A stretch of 64,000 nt of DNA from Erwinia persicina (GTDB taxonomy: Bacteria > Pseudomonadota > Gammaproteobacteria > Enterobacterales > Enterobacteriaceae), in contig NZ_JACYMO010000001.1 of the NCBI RefSeq assembly GCF_014838825.1, positions 886,830-950,829 on the forward strand. Reading direction: 5' to 3'. The stretch's first letter is position 1, and the number at the start of each line of letters is the position of its first letter. The position numbers and the translations under genes were made by a program. A model generated the notes under the pieces. The model had not been told where the DNA came from, did no database searches, and saw only the letters and a program-made list of their open reading frames with translations. Below, piece by piece: positions 26,515-35,262 of the stretch.

Positions 26515-27496
26515 ATGCAGTACACCCCCCTCGGCAACAGCGACCTGAACGTTTCACGCATCTGCATGGGCTGCATGGGCTTTGGCGACCCGACCACCGG
26601 ACCACACAGCTGGACGCTGGACGAAGCGGAAAGCCGCGACATCATCCGCTACGGGCTGGAAAACGGTATCAATTTTTTTGATACCGCCCTTGCCTATCAG
26701 AACGGCTCCAGTGAGCGCTATGTTGGCAGGGCATTACGCGATATGGCAAAACGGGATGAGGTGGTGCTGGCGACGAAATTTCTGCCGCGTACCGCGCAGC
26801 AAATGGCAGCGGGGGTGACGGCTAAAGAGGCCATTACCCTCTCACTGACGCAGAGCCTGCAGAACCTGGGTATGGATTACATTGACCTCTATATCTGCCA
26901 CAGGTGGGATTACCACACGCCGATCCTGGAGATTCTGCAAGCGCTGCATCAGGCCGTGACCGCCGGTAAAGTCCGTGCGATAGGCCTTTCCAACTGCTTT
27001 GCCTGGCAGCTGGCCAAAGCCAATGCCCTTGCGCGGCAGGAAGCCCTGACGCCGTTTGTGTCGGTGCAGAGCCACTACAACCTGATCATGCGCGAAGACG
27101 AGCGGGAGCTGGCCGGGTTATGCGCGGAAGATAACATTGCCATGACGCCCTACAGCGCCCTGGCCAGCGGCAGGCTGTCACGGGCAGCAGACCCGGCGTT
27201 CCCGTGAGGACAGCTACGCAAAAGGCAAATACGACAGTACTGCCGACGCGGACCAGGCGATCATCAACCGTGTCAGTGAGCTGGCTTCGCGCCGGGGCGT
27301 GTCGATGACCGAAGTGTCGCTGGCCTGGTTACTGACCCGTGTGACGTCACCGGTAGTCGGTGCCACCCGCCGACACCACGTTGACGGTGCGGTTAAGGCG
27401 GTTCACCTGAAACTGAGTGAGGACGAGATTCACTTTCTCGAAGCCTGTTACCAGCCGCATAACCTCACCGGGATCATGGCTGAAAACCGGCCATGA
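26515..27496 (+). pseudogene. Aldo/keto reductase, frameshifted
   Basis: The first frame encodes 230 residues with the NADPH-dependent aldo/keto reductase active-site set (Asp and Tyr in INFFDTALAYQNGSSERYVG, Lys in LATKF, His in ICHRWD) and stops at 27207. The missing C-terminal part continues in the next frame from about 27190 (DSYAKGKYDSTADADQAI, LAWLLTRVTSPVVGATR) to 27496. A net one-base shift near 27188-27205, in a run of C and G, separates them. Either the gene is broken, losing part of the cofactor-binding site, or this is a sequencing error. The coding quality of both halves argues for a recent event. Confidence 0.85.
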
Positions 27497-27596
27497 TCCC
27501 GGGTTAACGGGCGACAGTTCCCCCTGCCAGCCTTTCATCACTGATGATCCGCTCCTCTCGCACGGGGGATGAAGGGCTGGCCCGGCGACCGGGCCG

Positions 27597-28586
27597 TTAC
27601 CGATCCTGCCGGCGGGGGATATCCGTTGAGAATCTGGCGCTGATCGCGTCGCGCTCATAGCCCTGCGGTTCGGTCAGTATCTGGTATAAGTCCGGGCGAC
27701 GGCCGTGGATCCACCGCCGGCCCGTACTCATCGCCAGCAGGGTTAAATCGAGTTCGGCACTGACCATCGCATCCTCCGCCGCCCAGGTTTCTGCCACCAT
27801 CCGACCATAGGGATCAAGGATCATCGCATTGCCGGTACGCACTTCGTCCTGGTCTGCGCCCACGCCGTTACTGAATAACACAAACAGCCCGTTGTCATGG
27901 GCGCGGGCGGGTAACCAGCGCATCAGCCATTCCCGGCCGCTGGCCCCTTTAAATGCCGCCGTGATTTCCTCTTTGCGCGTCGCCCGTTGCGCCCAGAGCT
28001 CCAGCGGGATCGGCTTCATGGCACAGGGACTGCGCGACTGTGTTCCCCCGGTCTGGTGCGGGGCAAGCAGAATATCGGCACCGAGCAGCGCCGTGGCGCG
28101 CACGTTCTCAACGAGGTTATTATCCCAGCAGATGAGGATCCCCACTTTCACGCCCCAGGGGGTATCAAACACGGTGAATCTGTCGCCGCTGCTGATGGCC
28201 GGGTGCTCAAAAGCGTGAAGCTTGCGGTGCGTATGCACTGAACCGTCGGGCATACAGGCCACATAGGCGTTATAAAGACGCCCGTCATCGGCACGTTCGA
28301 TCAGCCCGGCACCGATCAGCATCTGATGTTTTATCGCCAGCGCACGGATCAGCGCCAGCGAGGGGCTGTTGTTCACCGGTTCAGCCAGCGCAGACACCTC
28401 ACTGGCGGAGAGCCGGGGCACATGCCAGTAACCGGTGATACACATTTCCGGGAAGGTCAGAATCTTTACCTGTTGCAGGGCGGCCTGCTGAATAAACTTC
28501 TCCATGACCAGCAGGTTGTACTGCTTATTTCCGGCCTGATGCTGAAACTGTACGGTGGCGGCCTTGAGGGGGGTTCTCTCTGACAT
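27597..28586 (-). CDS. Nitrilase-superfamily carbon-nitrogen hydrolase
   Basis: The 329-residue enzyme shows the superfamily triad: Glu in LTFPEMCITGYW, Lys in THRKLHAFEHPA and the nucleophile Cys in ILICWDNNLVENVRA. It hydrolyses an amide or nitrile of unknown identity; the sequence around the Cys (ICWDNN rather than ICYD) resembles branches that act on N-carbamoyl or amide substrates, which is a weak hint. The start at 28586 has GGAG upstream. It is divergent from a LysR gene 100 bases away, its probable regulator. Confidence 0.87.
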   Translation of the reverse strand: MSERTPLKAATVQFQHQAGNKQYNLLVMEKFIQQAALQQVKILTFPEMCITGYWHVPRLSASEVSALAEPVNNSPSLALIRALAIKHQMLIGAGLIERADDGRLYNAYVACMPDGSVHTHRKLHAFEHPAISSGDRFTVFDTPWGVKVGILICWDNNLVENVRATALLGADILLAPHQTGGTQSRSPCAMKPIPLELWAQRATRKEEITAAFKGASGREWLMRWLPARAHDNGLFVLFSNGVGADQDEVRTGNAMILDPYGRMVAETWAAEDAMVSAELDLTLLAMSTGRRWIHGRRPDLYQILTEPQGYERDAISARFSTDIPRRQDR

Positions 28587-28629
28587 GATGAAACTCCAGA
28601 AGTGATCGGAAATACATTACAGCAGGCTG

Positions 28630-28670
28630 TCTGATAACGGTATAATCAAACTATTTTCAATTCTGATAAC
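28630..28670. promoter_or_regulatory. Repeated TCTGATAAC in the nitrilase-LysR spacer
   Basis: Two direct copies of TCTGATAAC (28630-28638 and 28662-28670) are 32 bases apart, three helical turns, within the 100-base divergent spacer. They could be recognition and activation sites of the adjacent LysR protein or parts of the promoters. Confidence 0.4.
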
Positions 28671-28686
28671 TTTCTGGAATGTCCTC

Positions 28687-29559
28687 ATGAATCTTCGGTT
28701 GCTGAACGCCTTCGTGATGCTGGCAGAAAAAGGAAACTATGCCGAAGCCGCGCGGGCCCTGTTTATCTCGCAACCGGCATTAACCAAACAGATAAACCTG
28801 CTGGAATCACAGCTCAACGTCGCTCTTTTTTCACGCGGACGACACGGTACGGCGCTGACGTCCGGCGGTCGTCGCCTGCTGCCGGAGGCGCAGAAGGTGC
28901 TCGGGCAGACGCGATCCTTCCTGCACCATGCCGGACAGGTGGCAAAAGGCCACGAGGGCACTCTGGCGGTGGGATTCGGACTCTCCAGTTTTTACCTGGC
29001 CCCACAGTATCTGGCCGAATTTCGCCGGCATTTTCCCGGTGTGGAGGTCAAGTTAACCGACCTGCCCTCCGCGCAGCAGTATGCGCAGCTGCAAAACAAC
29101 GAACTCCAGGTGGGATTTGTTCGGGTGCCCCCTGCTGCACCGCTGGATTATCTGCCGCTGTTTACTGACCGTCTGGTGCTGGTCGCGGCGGATACCTCGT
29201 CGGTCAGCGTGGCTGACTGTTTGAAAAAGTGGCCTCTGCTGCGGCTGCGCACGGAACGCGGCCGCGGTCTGAATACCCAGATTGATCGCTATATGCAGGA
29301 CAACGGGCTGCTTGCCTCTGCCACTCAGCTGGCTGAGGATATTCATACCATCGTCGCCCTGGTGATTGCCGGTATTGGCGTTGCGTTATTGCCACAAAGC
29401 GTTATTCACATTGCGCCTCCGGGGTTAAATATTATTCCGTTAACTGGCAAGTCGATAAGCTGGCAGATTGGCGTCGCCTGGAATGCCTGCGGTGAGGATG
29501 TCATCACGGATAATTTTATTGCGAGGATAAGAGCGGGCAAACAGGGGCTTGCAGGTTAG
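28687..29559 (+). CDS. LysR-family regulator next to the nitrilase
   Basis: The 290-residue protein has a typical LysR HTH (LLNAFVMLAEKGNYAEAARA, then SQPALTKQINLLESQLN) and an effector domain (GTLAVGFGLSSFYLAPQYLA). It is head-to-head with the nitrilase gene, so control of that gene is likely. It converges on the alcohol dehydrogenase gene, with a shared hairpin between the two stops. Confidence 0.87.
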   Translation: MNLRLLNAFVMLAEKGNYAEAARALFISQPALTKQINLLESQLNVALFSRGRHGTALTSGGRRLLPEAQKVLGQTRSFLHHAGQVAKGHEGTLAVGFGLSSFYLAPQYLAEFRRHFPGVEVKLTDLPSAQQYAQLQNNELQVGFVRVPPAAPLDYLPLFTDRLVLVAADTSSVSVADCLKKWPLLRLRTERGRGLNTQIDRYMQDNGLLASATQLAEDIHTIVALVIAGIGVALLPQSVIHIAPPGLNIIPLTGKSISWQIGVAWNACGEDVITDNFIARIRAGKQGLAG

Positions 29560-29585
29560 CGATATGCCGTGCCTGACATTAAACA

Positions 29586-29610
29586 GCCCGCTCATTTTTT
29601 TGGAGCGGGC
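29586..29610. terminator. Bidirectional hairpin between LysR and dehydrogenase genes
   Basis: GCCCGCTC and GAGCGGGC pair around a T-rich nine-base loop between two convergent genes (stops at 29559 and 29633). It probably ends both transcripts. Confidence 0.6.
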
Positions 29611-29632
29611 CTCGGAATTTAACCAGCAACAA

Positions 29633-30649
29633 TCACCAGCTCACGCACACCTTACCCAGGTGTTTGCCGCTTTGCAGATGGGCAAATGCCTCGCCTAAGC
29701 GGTCATAGCTGAAGACGTTGTCGATGACCGGTTTCTGCGCCATCAGCGCCAGCGCATTGACATAGTCGATCTGATCCTGGCGGCTGCCGACGATCAGCCC
29801 CTCAATGCGCACCTGTTTTGCCAGCACGCTGAAGACGGACAATGCCGCATCCGTGCCGGACAACACGCCGATCACGGCAATATGGCCGCCAACCTTCACC
29901 GCTTTCAGGGATTCATTCAGCGTGGCGGGGCCACCCACTTCAACCACGTGATCAACACCGATGCCACCGGTCAGCTCAAGGACTTTGTCGCCCCACTCTG
30001 GCGTCGTGCGGTAGTTAATGGTGTCATCTGCGCCCAGTTCGCGCACTCTCGCCAGTTTCTCATCAGAGGACGAGGTGGCAATCACCCGCGCACCCATCGC
30101 TTTGGCCAGCTGCAGCGCGGCAATGGAAACACCGCCGGTGCCCTGCACCAGTACCGTTTCACCCGCTTTTAAGCGGCCATTAACCACTAATGCCCGCCAC
30201 GCGGTCAGGCCGGAGGTGGTGATGGTGGCGGCTTCCACGTGCGACCAGCCTGCCGGCGCGTGGGTAAAGGCGCTTTCCGCGCGCACGACACTTTCACAGG
30301 CCAGGCCATCGACGCCATCGCCAGGCGTATGGGCAAATCCGCCCACGGCCGGGGTCGCTTTACCTGCCGCCCATACCGGGAAGAAGGTGGAAACCACGGC
30401 ATCACCCACGCGGAACTCCGTTACGCCTTCGCCTACCGCCTCAACAATACCGGCACCGTCAGACAGCAGGATACGGCCATCGTCAACGGCCATGCCGCCT
30501 GTGGCCACCATCAGGTCATGGAAATTGAGCGAGCTGGCTTTAATTGCCACTCTGATCTCCCCTTTACCCGGCTGCCCCGGATCCTTGAGTTCGGTGAGCG
30601 TCACGCTGTCGAGATTAAAGGGGGTATTAATCACTACTGCTTTCATCAT
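29633..30649 (-). CDS. Zinc-independent medium-chain dehydrogenase/quinone oxidoreductase-like
   Basis: This enzyme of 337-338 residues belongs to the medium-chain reductases: an N-terminal GroES-like part (GEIRVAIKASSLNFHDLMVA) and a Rossmann domain (VLVQGTGGVSIAALQLAKAM). It lacks the GHE and four-Cys zinc motifs, so it is of the zinc-free NAD(P)H reductase type. Two adjacent ATG codons (30649 and 30646) follow AGGAGA; the longer frame to 30688 is not needed. Substrate is unknown. Confidence 0.83.
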   Translation of the reverse strand: MMKAVVINTPFNLDSVTLTELKDPGQPGKGEIRVAIKASSLNFHDLMVATGGMAVDDGRILLSDGAGIVEAVGEGVTEFRVGDAVVSTFFPVWAAGKATPAVGGFAHTPGDGVDGLACESVVRAESAFTHAPAGWSHVEAATITTSGLTAWRALVVNGRLKAGETVLVQGTGGVSIAALQLAKAMGARVIATSSSDEKLARVRELGADDTINYRTTPEWGDKVLELTGGIGVDHVVEVGGPATLNESLKAVKVGGHIAVIGVLSGTDAALSVFSVLAKQVRIEGLIVGSRQDQIDYVNALALMAQKPVIDNVFSYDRLGEAFAHLQSGKHLGKVCVSW

Positions 30650-30946
30650 CTTCTCCTGATTGATACATAAATGGCGTATGTCATTCATTCACAGCCGTCA
30701 GATATACACCCGATGCGGATTAGCATGATAAGCACATCGCGCTGTCAACAGAATGGGTCGACATGGAACATCCGACTTTCACCCGTAATCTGTTTTTCCA
30801 CGGGGAGTATAAGAGAAATTTTGCAGGATTTTATCATCTCAATCTGATATCTTAAGATTTATCTCATTCAACCATTACAAAAAATAAAAACTAAGAACAA
30901 AATGTAATAAACAGGCAAAGATTTACTTAAAAAAGGAATTTAATAA
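30650..30946. other. Divergent spacer grading into A+T-rich DNA
   Basis: No gene is supported. The first part carries the promoter of the dehydrogenase gene; ACATA-N7-TATGT near 30664-30680 is a weak dyad. From about 30820 base composition falls sharply to A+T-rich and stays so through the next gene, marking the edge of a probably transferred segment. Confidence 0.5.
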
Positions 30947-32884
30947 ATGCCCGGCAATAAAAAACCCAGAAAAAAAACACCAACTCAGAAAAGCAAAAAA
31001 AATAAAGAAAAAGCACATCAACTTTCTATTGAGTATTACTCACTGGCATTCGCTCACGTTCATCAATATCATCTAAATGATATGATGGAAATCTCGAAAA
31101 CAACCCGAAAAGAACTACACCAGAATTATCAAAATGAAATAAAGCAAAATAAAACCCTGGTAATAGACGGAGACGAAGCGTGGAACATACTTAACAACTT
31201 CCTCGTGAGGATCGAAAGTAAAATAAAAAAAATAATTGAAGATCATTCTGAATTTTTCTGGTTCCATCTATATCGACGTACTTCACCAGGTAGCATTGCT
31301 GATACGCATGAAAAGAGAGATGCAAGTACAATCGCTTCCGTACGCTTAACACTGGAAACAGCCTTTTTAAAATATGCAAAAAACACTGCTAATGACATGT
31401 GTTTAAGTAAAGATATTTCAGCCAGAGACGTGCTGGGTGGAATGTTTTACAGTTCACTTTTAGAAAACAATTATCATCCAGATATGATCGAAAAATACTG
31501 GAAGCTACACCAGGAAAACACACAGTGGGTGATGAAAGAGTATAGTCCTGAGATTCACCAATCTGTTTACCTTCTTGAGAGCTATGCTTATGAGTACTGG
31601 CGAACCACTGCAAAAATGCGTGCTATCGGTAAGGGCGTGAAACTGCTTCTTAATAAAGATGGCTCTTGGAAAGAAATCAGAACCGAGGAGCAGGATAACC
31701 TGATTCTCAGCTATGACCGAAGACTAGTGCGTGGGAAGAAATACCTCAGTTCTGCAAAAGGCCTACCCAGCTTTAGAGATATTAAAGAAGATTTTTTCCA
31801 ATCAAGTTTTCTAGGTATGCGATATAATTACGACAGATATAAATTCATTGATATTTTCCATGCTGAAAGCCCATTAAGCAATGAGATCACCAACTTCATA
31901 CCACTACCTGTTGATTTTAAAAGTTTCATCAGGTCCCATAAATCACTGAAAAAACCTTTCCTTAAGAGAATGGGTTTCTCTCTGGAGACTTTCTTTTCAT
32001 TTTTGCAGGCTCTTTCTTACAATCATATATTGTATCGAACCAGTAAGTTACAGAATGACGAAAATTCTGCCCTCAAAGTTTGGTCTATAATGCAACGCGC
32101 ATATTCCACGACAAGTTTTACGCTGGAAGAACTCAGCCATAACATCGTCCAGACACTAAAAAGTTTTCCTGGTAAAAAATATCAGGAGCAGAGCTTAACC
32201 TCTGAAGAAATTCTTAAAGCATGTGAAAATTTCACCCTTAATCAAAGCACTAAGGAGCGTCTCTCCCTGTGGTCTTTCGGTCCGCGCCCCGTAATTTTTC
32301 CATACAATGATATTTTCATTATTGACCTTGGTGGTGTACAAACCATTTTAGAAAATCTTTTTTTCGGCATGAGAGAAAATAATCAGGAAAGAGGGCTTGA
32401 TTTTGAAAATATTTTACGAGATGAAATTTCCACCCAAGGTTATGAATTACTTCCAGTTAGAAATCTGACCCGTCCTGATGGCAAATATCGTGAAACTGAT
32501 TTAGCTATACGTATCGGTAATACTCTGATTTTATGTGATTGTCGAAGTACAGAAAGACCGCTGGATTGGATTATTGGCAAGCCATCAGTCCTTAAAATTC
32601 GTAATGACCTAATGCAGGATAAAATCAATCAGGTTTTAAGTATCAAACACTTTGCCTGTGAAAATCTGCAAAAATTAAATGGTGATTTTTCATGGGTAAC
32701 AGACGTTGTATCGCTGGGCGTGGTTACCGACATCGAGTGGATTGATTCTCTGGAAGATCAATTATGGTTAGATAAAAAAAATGATCTACCTGTGTTAATG
32801 AGTGCCCAGGAGTTATTAGACTTGCTTGAAAAGATGACTTTAGCACTATCAGTTTCATCAGATTCAGAAAACCCTATCTTATAA
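30947..32884 (+). CDS. A+T-rich protein of unknown function with nuclease-like C-terminus
   Basis: This 645-residue protein starts after AAAAGGAATTT with a Lys-rich tail, followed by a long helical part without signal peptide or membrane segments. Residues about 480-535 read like a PD-(D/E)xK nuclease core: Glu487 in GLDFENIL, Asp518 in ETDLAIRIGNTLILC and DCR at 531-533 where an active enzyme has (D/E)xK. I therefore infer a nuclease fold that may be altered (Arg for Lys). The gene is far more A+T-rich than its neighbours and stands alone, with 23 bases to the convergent LacI gene, so acquisition by transfer is likely. A defence role is possible but unproven. Confidence 0.6.
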   Translation: MPGNKKPRKKTPTQKSKKNKEKAHQLSIEYYSLAFAHVHQYHLNDMMEISKTTRKELHQNYQNEIKQNKTLVIDGDEAWNILNNFLVRIESKIKKIIEDHSEFFWFHLYRRTSPGSIADTHEKRDASTIASVRLTLETAFLKYAKNTANDMCLSKDISARDVLGGMFYSSLLENNYHPDMIEKYWKLHQENTQWVMKEYSPEIHQSVYLLESYAYEYWRTTAKMRAIGKGVKLLLNKDGSWKEIRTEEQDNLILSYDRRLVRGKKYLSSAKGLPSFRDIKEDFFQSSFLGMRYNYDRYKFIDIFHAESPLSNEITNFIPLPVDFKSFIRSHKSLKKPFLKRMGFSLETFFSFLQALSYNHILYRTSKLQNDENSALKVWSIMQRAYSTTSFTLEELSHNIVQTLKSFPGKKYQEQSLTSEEILKACENFTLNQSTKERLSLWSFGPRPVIFPYNDIFIIDLGGVQTILENLFFGMRENNQERGLDFENILRDEISTQGYELLPVRNLTRPDGKYRETDLAIRIGNTLILCDCRSTERPLDWIIGKPSVLKIRNDLMQDKINQVLSIKHFACENLQKLNGDFSWVTDVVSLGVVTDIEWIDSLEDQLWLDKKNDLPVLMSAQELLDLLEKMTLALSVSSDSENPIL

Positions 32885-32907
32885 AGAGAGCACCAGGGTT
32901 ACAGACC

Positions 32908-33942
32908 TCATCCGCCGCGTATCGTCCCGCGCCAGATAAAGTCCGCGTGATACATCCGCGTTTCACCGGGCATCTCCTGCCCCAGCACGGGGGGTTGGCT
33001 GTCTTCACGCTGCTCCTCACTCACCAGCCAGGCGACCGAGTCGCGGGCAAACTGTTCGACCGGCTGCGTAAAGGTGGTCAGATGATAGGAGGACCAGGCC
33101 GCCTGGGGAATGTCATCGTAACCCGCCACGCAGAGATCGTCGGGAATACGCAGCGAGAAGCGGTGACGCGCCTCATCCATAAAGCCGCACGCCAGCAGAT
33201 CGGTGACGCAGAATACGGCCTCCGGGCGGTCGCGGCGGGTCAGCAGACGATGTGCGAGGATCTGCCCGCTCTCATAAGAGGTGGTACCGAAGCGCTCCAC
33301 GCTCACCTTCATACCCGCGGCAACGGCGGCCTGGATAAATCCGTTTTCACGCGCCATCAGGCTGGGCGTTCCTGCCAGCGAGTTGGCAAACGCCACGTGC
33401 TGGCAGCCCGCCCGGGCAAAGGCCATCACCACCCGGCTGGCTGCCTCTCCGTTATCAAGATTGATGCTCAGTGATCCCGGCAGGACATCGTCACGGTTTA
33501 TCAGCACCAGGCGCTGCCCGTGCTTATGACACAGGCGTGCAATAGCGCTTTCCGGCATCCCGGAGAGCACAAACGAAGCGTCTGCACGGAAGTTAATCGC
33601 CTGCTGCAACGCCTGAGACACGCTGTCATCGGAGCGGTCAGTGTTGATGAGCATGGCGATTTTCCCGGCTTCCTGCAGGTGCTGGGTGACCAGCCGTACC
33701 AGGCTGGCACGATACGGGGTCGCCAGATCCGAGACAATCAGGCAGACGATACCGCTGCGGTTACTCACCAGACCTCGCGCCAGATGATTAACGTGATAGC
33801 CCAGAGCTTCCGCCGCCTGCATCACCCTTTTACGCGTGGCTGCCGATACGCTGGCTCCCGGTGTAAAGGTTCGTGAGACCGCCGAACGGGATACCCCCGC
33901 CCGCTCGGCAACGTCTTTCGCACTGACGACTGCTTTTTCCAT
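32908..33942 (-). CDS. LacI-family repressor of the sugar-phosphate-type transporter
   Basis: The 344-residue protein has the LacI HTH (VSAKDVAERAGVSRSAVSRT) with hinge helix (YHVNHLARGLVSNRS) and a periplasmic-binding-type effector domain (GIVCLIVSDLATPYRASLVR). It is divergent from the ABC-transporter operon. Two identical-type operators, TTGCAC-N4-GTGCAA, flank the spacer; one is 49-64 bases upstream of its own start, the other just after the operon promoter. It therefore probably represses both directions until a sugar or sugar phosphate binds. Confidence 0.9.
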   Translation of the reverse strand: MEKAVVSAKDVAERAGVSRSAVSRTFTPGASVSAATRKRVMQAAEALGYHVNHLARGLVSNRSGIVCLIVSDLATPYRASLVRLVTQHLQEAGKIAMLINTDRSDDSVSQALQQAINFRADASFVLSGMPESAIARLCHKHGQRLVLINRDDVLPGSLSINLDNGEAASRVVMAFARAGCQHVAFANSLAGTPSLMARENGFIQAAVAAGMKVSVERFGTTSYESGQILAHRLLTRRDRPEAVFCVTDLLACGFMDEARHRFSLRIPDDLCVAGYDDIPQAAWSSYHLTTFTQPVEQFARDSVAWLVSEEQREDSQPPVLGQEMPGETRMYHADFIWRGTIRGG

Positions 33943-33990
33943 GGTGTTATTTTGCCCGCCTCAATTGACCTGCTGTGAGTCTGTCGCACT

Positions 33991-34006
33991 TTGCACGGCT
34001 GTGCAA
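33991..34006. promoter_or_regulatory. LacI-type operator O1
   Basis: TTGCAC-GGCT-GTGCAA is a perfect six-base dyad with a four-base centre. It matches operator O2 in both arms and spacing. It lies close to the start of the lacI-type gene, fitting autoregulation, and its centre is 109 bases from that of O2. Confidence 0.75.
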
Positions 34007-34036
34007 TTATTTATGTTGTGTAATTGTTTCATTTTT

Positions 34037-34062
34037 GTGACGCAGCAACTGAATTGCGTCAC
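34037..34062. promoter_or_regulatory. GTGACGCA inverted repeat between the two operators
   Basis: GTGACGCA and TGCGTCAC are perfect eight-base arms with a ten-base spacer, lying just ahead of the -35 element of the transporter promoter. It does not fit the CRP consensus. It may be the site of a second regulator. Confidence 0.45.
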
Positions 34063-34069
34063 GACACGA

Positions 34070-34098
34070 TTGACAGGGTAATTATTAACCATTAATTA
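34070..34098 (+). promoter_or_regulatory. Promoter of the ABC-transporter operon
   Basis: TTGACA (34070-34075) is a consensus -35 element. TTAATT or TAATTA at 34092-34098 gives a spacing of 16-17 bases. Operator O2 starts two bases downstream and would cover the transcription start, the classical repressor position. Confidence 0.65.
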
Positions 34099-34099
34099 A

Positions 34100-34115
34100 T
34101 TGCACACACGTGCAA
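34100..34115. promoter_or_regulatory. LacI-type operator O2
   Basis: TTGCAC-ACAC-GTGCAA repeats the arms and spacing of O1. It sits immediately downstream of the -10 region of the transporter operon, so a bound repressor would block transcription initiation. Confidence 0.75.
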
Positions 34116-34176
34116 AACATATGCACATAAAAACCGGCGACAACGTATCGCCGACCCTACACCGAAGGAGAACACC

Positions 34177-35205
34177 ATGCATCGCATCACTCTGATGGCG
34201 GTCATCGCCGCCGGCTCTGCGCTCACCGCCCTGCCGGCTCAGGCCGCAGAAAAGCTGAATATGATCTGCTCCGCCGATGTGGTTGTCTGTGAACAGATGA
34301 CCAACCTGTTCGAAAAACAGCACCCGGATATCAAAGTCAGTATGGTGCGCCTCTCCGCAGGGGAAGCCTACGCCCGTATCCGCACCGAAGCCCGCAACCC
34401 GCGCACCGATATCTGGTGGGCAGGCACCGGTGACCCGCATATGCAGGCCGCCGATGAAGGCCTCACTCAGGCCTATCAGTCCCCGCTGCTCGACCAGCAG
34501 CAGGACTGGGCGCGCAAGCAGGCGGAAAGCGCACAGTACCGTACCGTCGGCGTGTATGCCGGGGCGCTGGGCTGGGGTTACAACACCAAACTGGTCGCAG
34601 AGAAAAAACACAAAGCCCCGGCATGCTGGGCCGACCTGCTGGACCCGTCGTGGAAAGGGGAAATCCAGATGGCTAATCCGAACTCCTCCGGTACGGCCTA
34701 CAATACGCTGGCCACGCTGGTGCAGATCATGGGCGAAGAGAAAGCCTTCGACTATCTGAAAAAACTCAACGCCAATATCTCCCAGTACACGAAATCCGGC
34801 TCGGCTCCGGTGAAAGCAGCCGCACGCGGCGAAACCACCATCGGCATCGTTTTTATGCATGATGCCGTCGCCATGCAGGTGGATGGCTTCCCGATCAAAG
34901 CCGTCGCGCCATGCGAAGGCACCGGCTATGAGATCGGCTCGATGTCAATCGTGAAAGGCGCGCGGAACCTGAAGACCGCCAAAGTGTGGTACGACTGGGC
35001 GCTGAGTGCTGACGCGCAGTCCCATATGAAAGACGCCAAATCCTTCCAGCTTCCGTCGAATAAAAATGCGGCCATCTCTGAATATGCCCCGCGCTTCGAA
35101 AACATCAAACTGATCGACTACGACTTTAAAACCTATGGCGACTCGGCTAAACGCAAAGCCCTGCTCAGCCGCTGGGATAAAGAGATCGGTGCCAGCGCAC
35201 AATAA
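34177..35205 (+). CDS. ABC transporter substrate-binding protein, AfuA-like
   Basis: The 342-residue periplasmic protein has a signal peptide (MHRITLMAVIAAG to PAQAAEKLN) and the iron/phosphosugar-type binding fold (VYAGALGWGYNTKLV, ANPNSSGTAYNTLATLVQIM). It opens an operon with a fused permease and an ATPase. The family was first named for ferric iron, but AfuA members bind sugar phosphates. The LacI regulator and the inositol-monophosphatase-family enzyme in the same operon favour a phosphorylated carbohydrate over iron; this is inference from context. Confidence 0.85.
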   Translation: MHRITLMAVIAAGSALTALPAQAAEKLNMICSADVVVCEQMTNLFEKQHPDIKVSMVRLSAGEAYARIRTEARNPRTDIWWAGTGDPHMQAADEGLTQAYQSPLLDQQQDWARKQAESAQYRTVGVYAGALGWGYNTKLVAEKKHKAPACWADLLDPSWKGEIQMANPNSSGTAYNTLATLVQIMGEEKAFDYLKKLNANISQYTKSGSAPVKAAARGETTIGIVFMHDAVAMQVDGFPIKAVAPCEGTGYEIGSMSIVKGARNLKTAKVWYDWALSADAQSHMKDAKSFQLPSNKNAAISEYAPRFENIKLIDYDFKTYGDSAKRKALLSRWDKEIGASAQ

Positions 35206-35262
35206 TCCCGCCCCCTCCCCCTCCCGCCCTGGCGGGAGGCAGAGCAATGAACGATCGAGGTT

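Noticed and set aside
33973-33990. TGTGA-N6-CGCAC as a CRP site ahead of the transporter operon
   Set aside because: The right half departs from TCACA in several bases, and position relative to the promoter is not typical.
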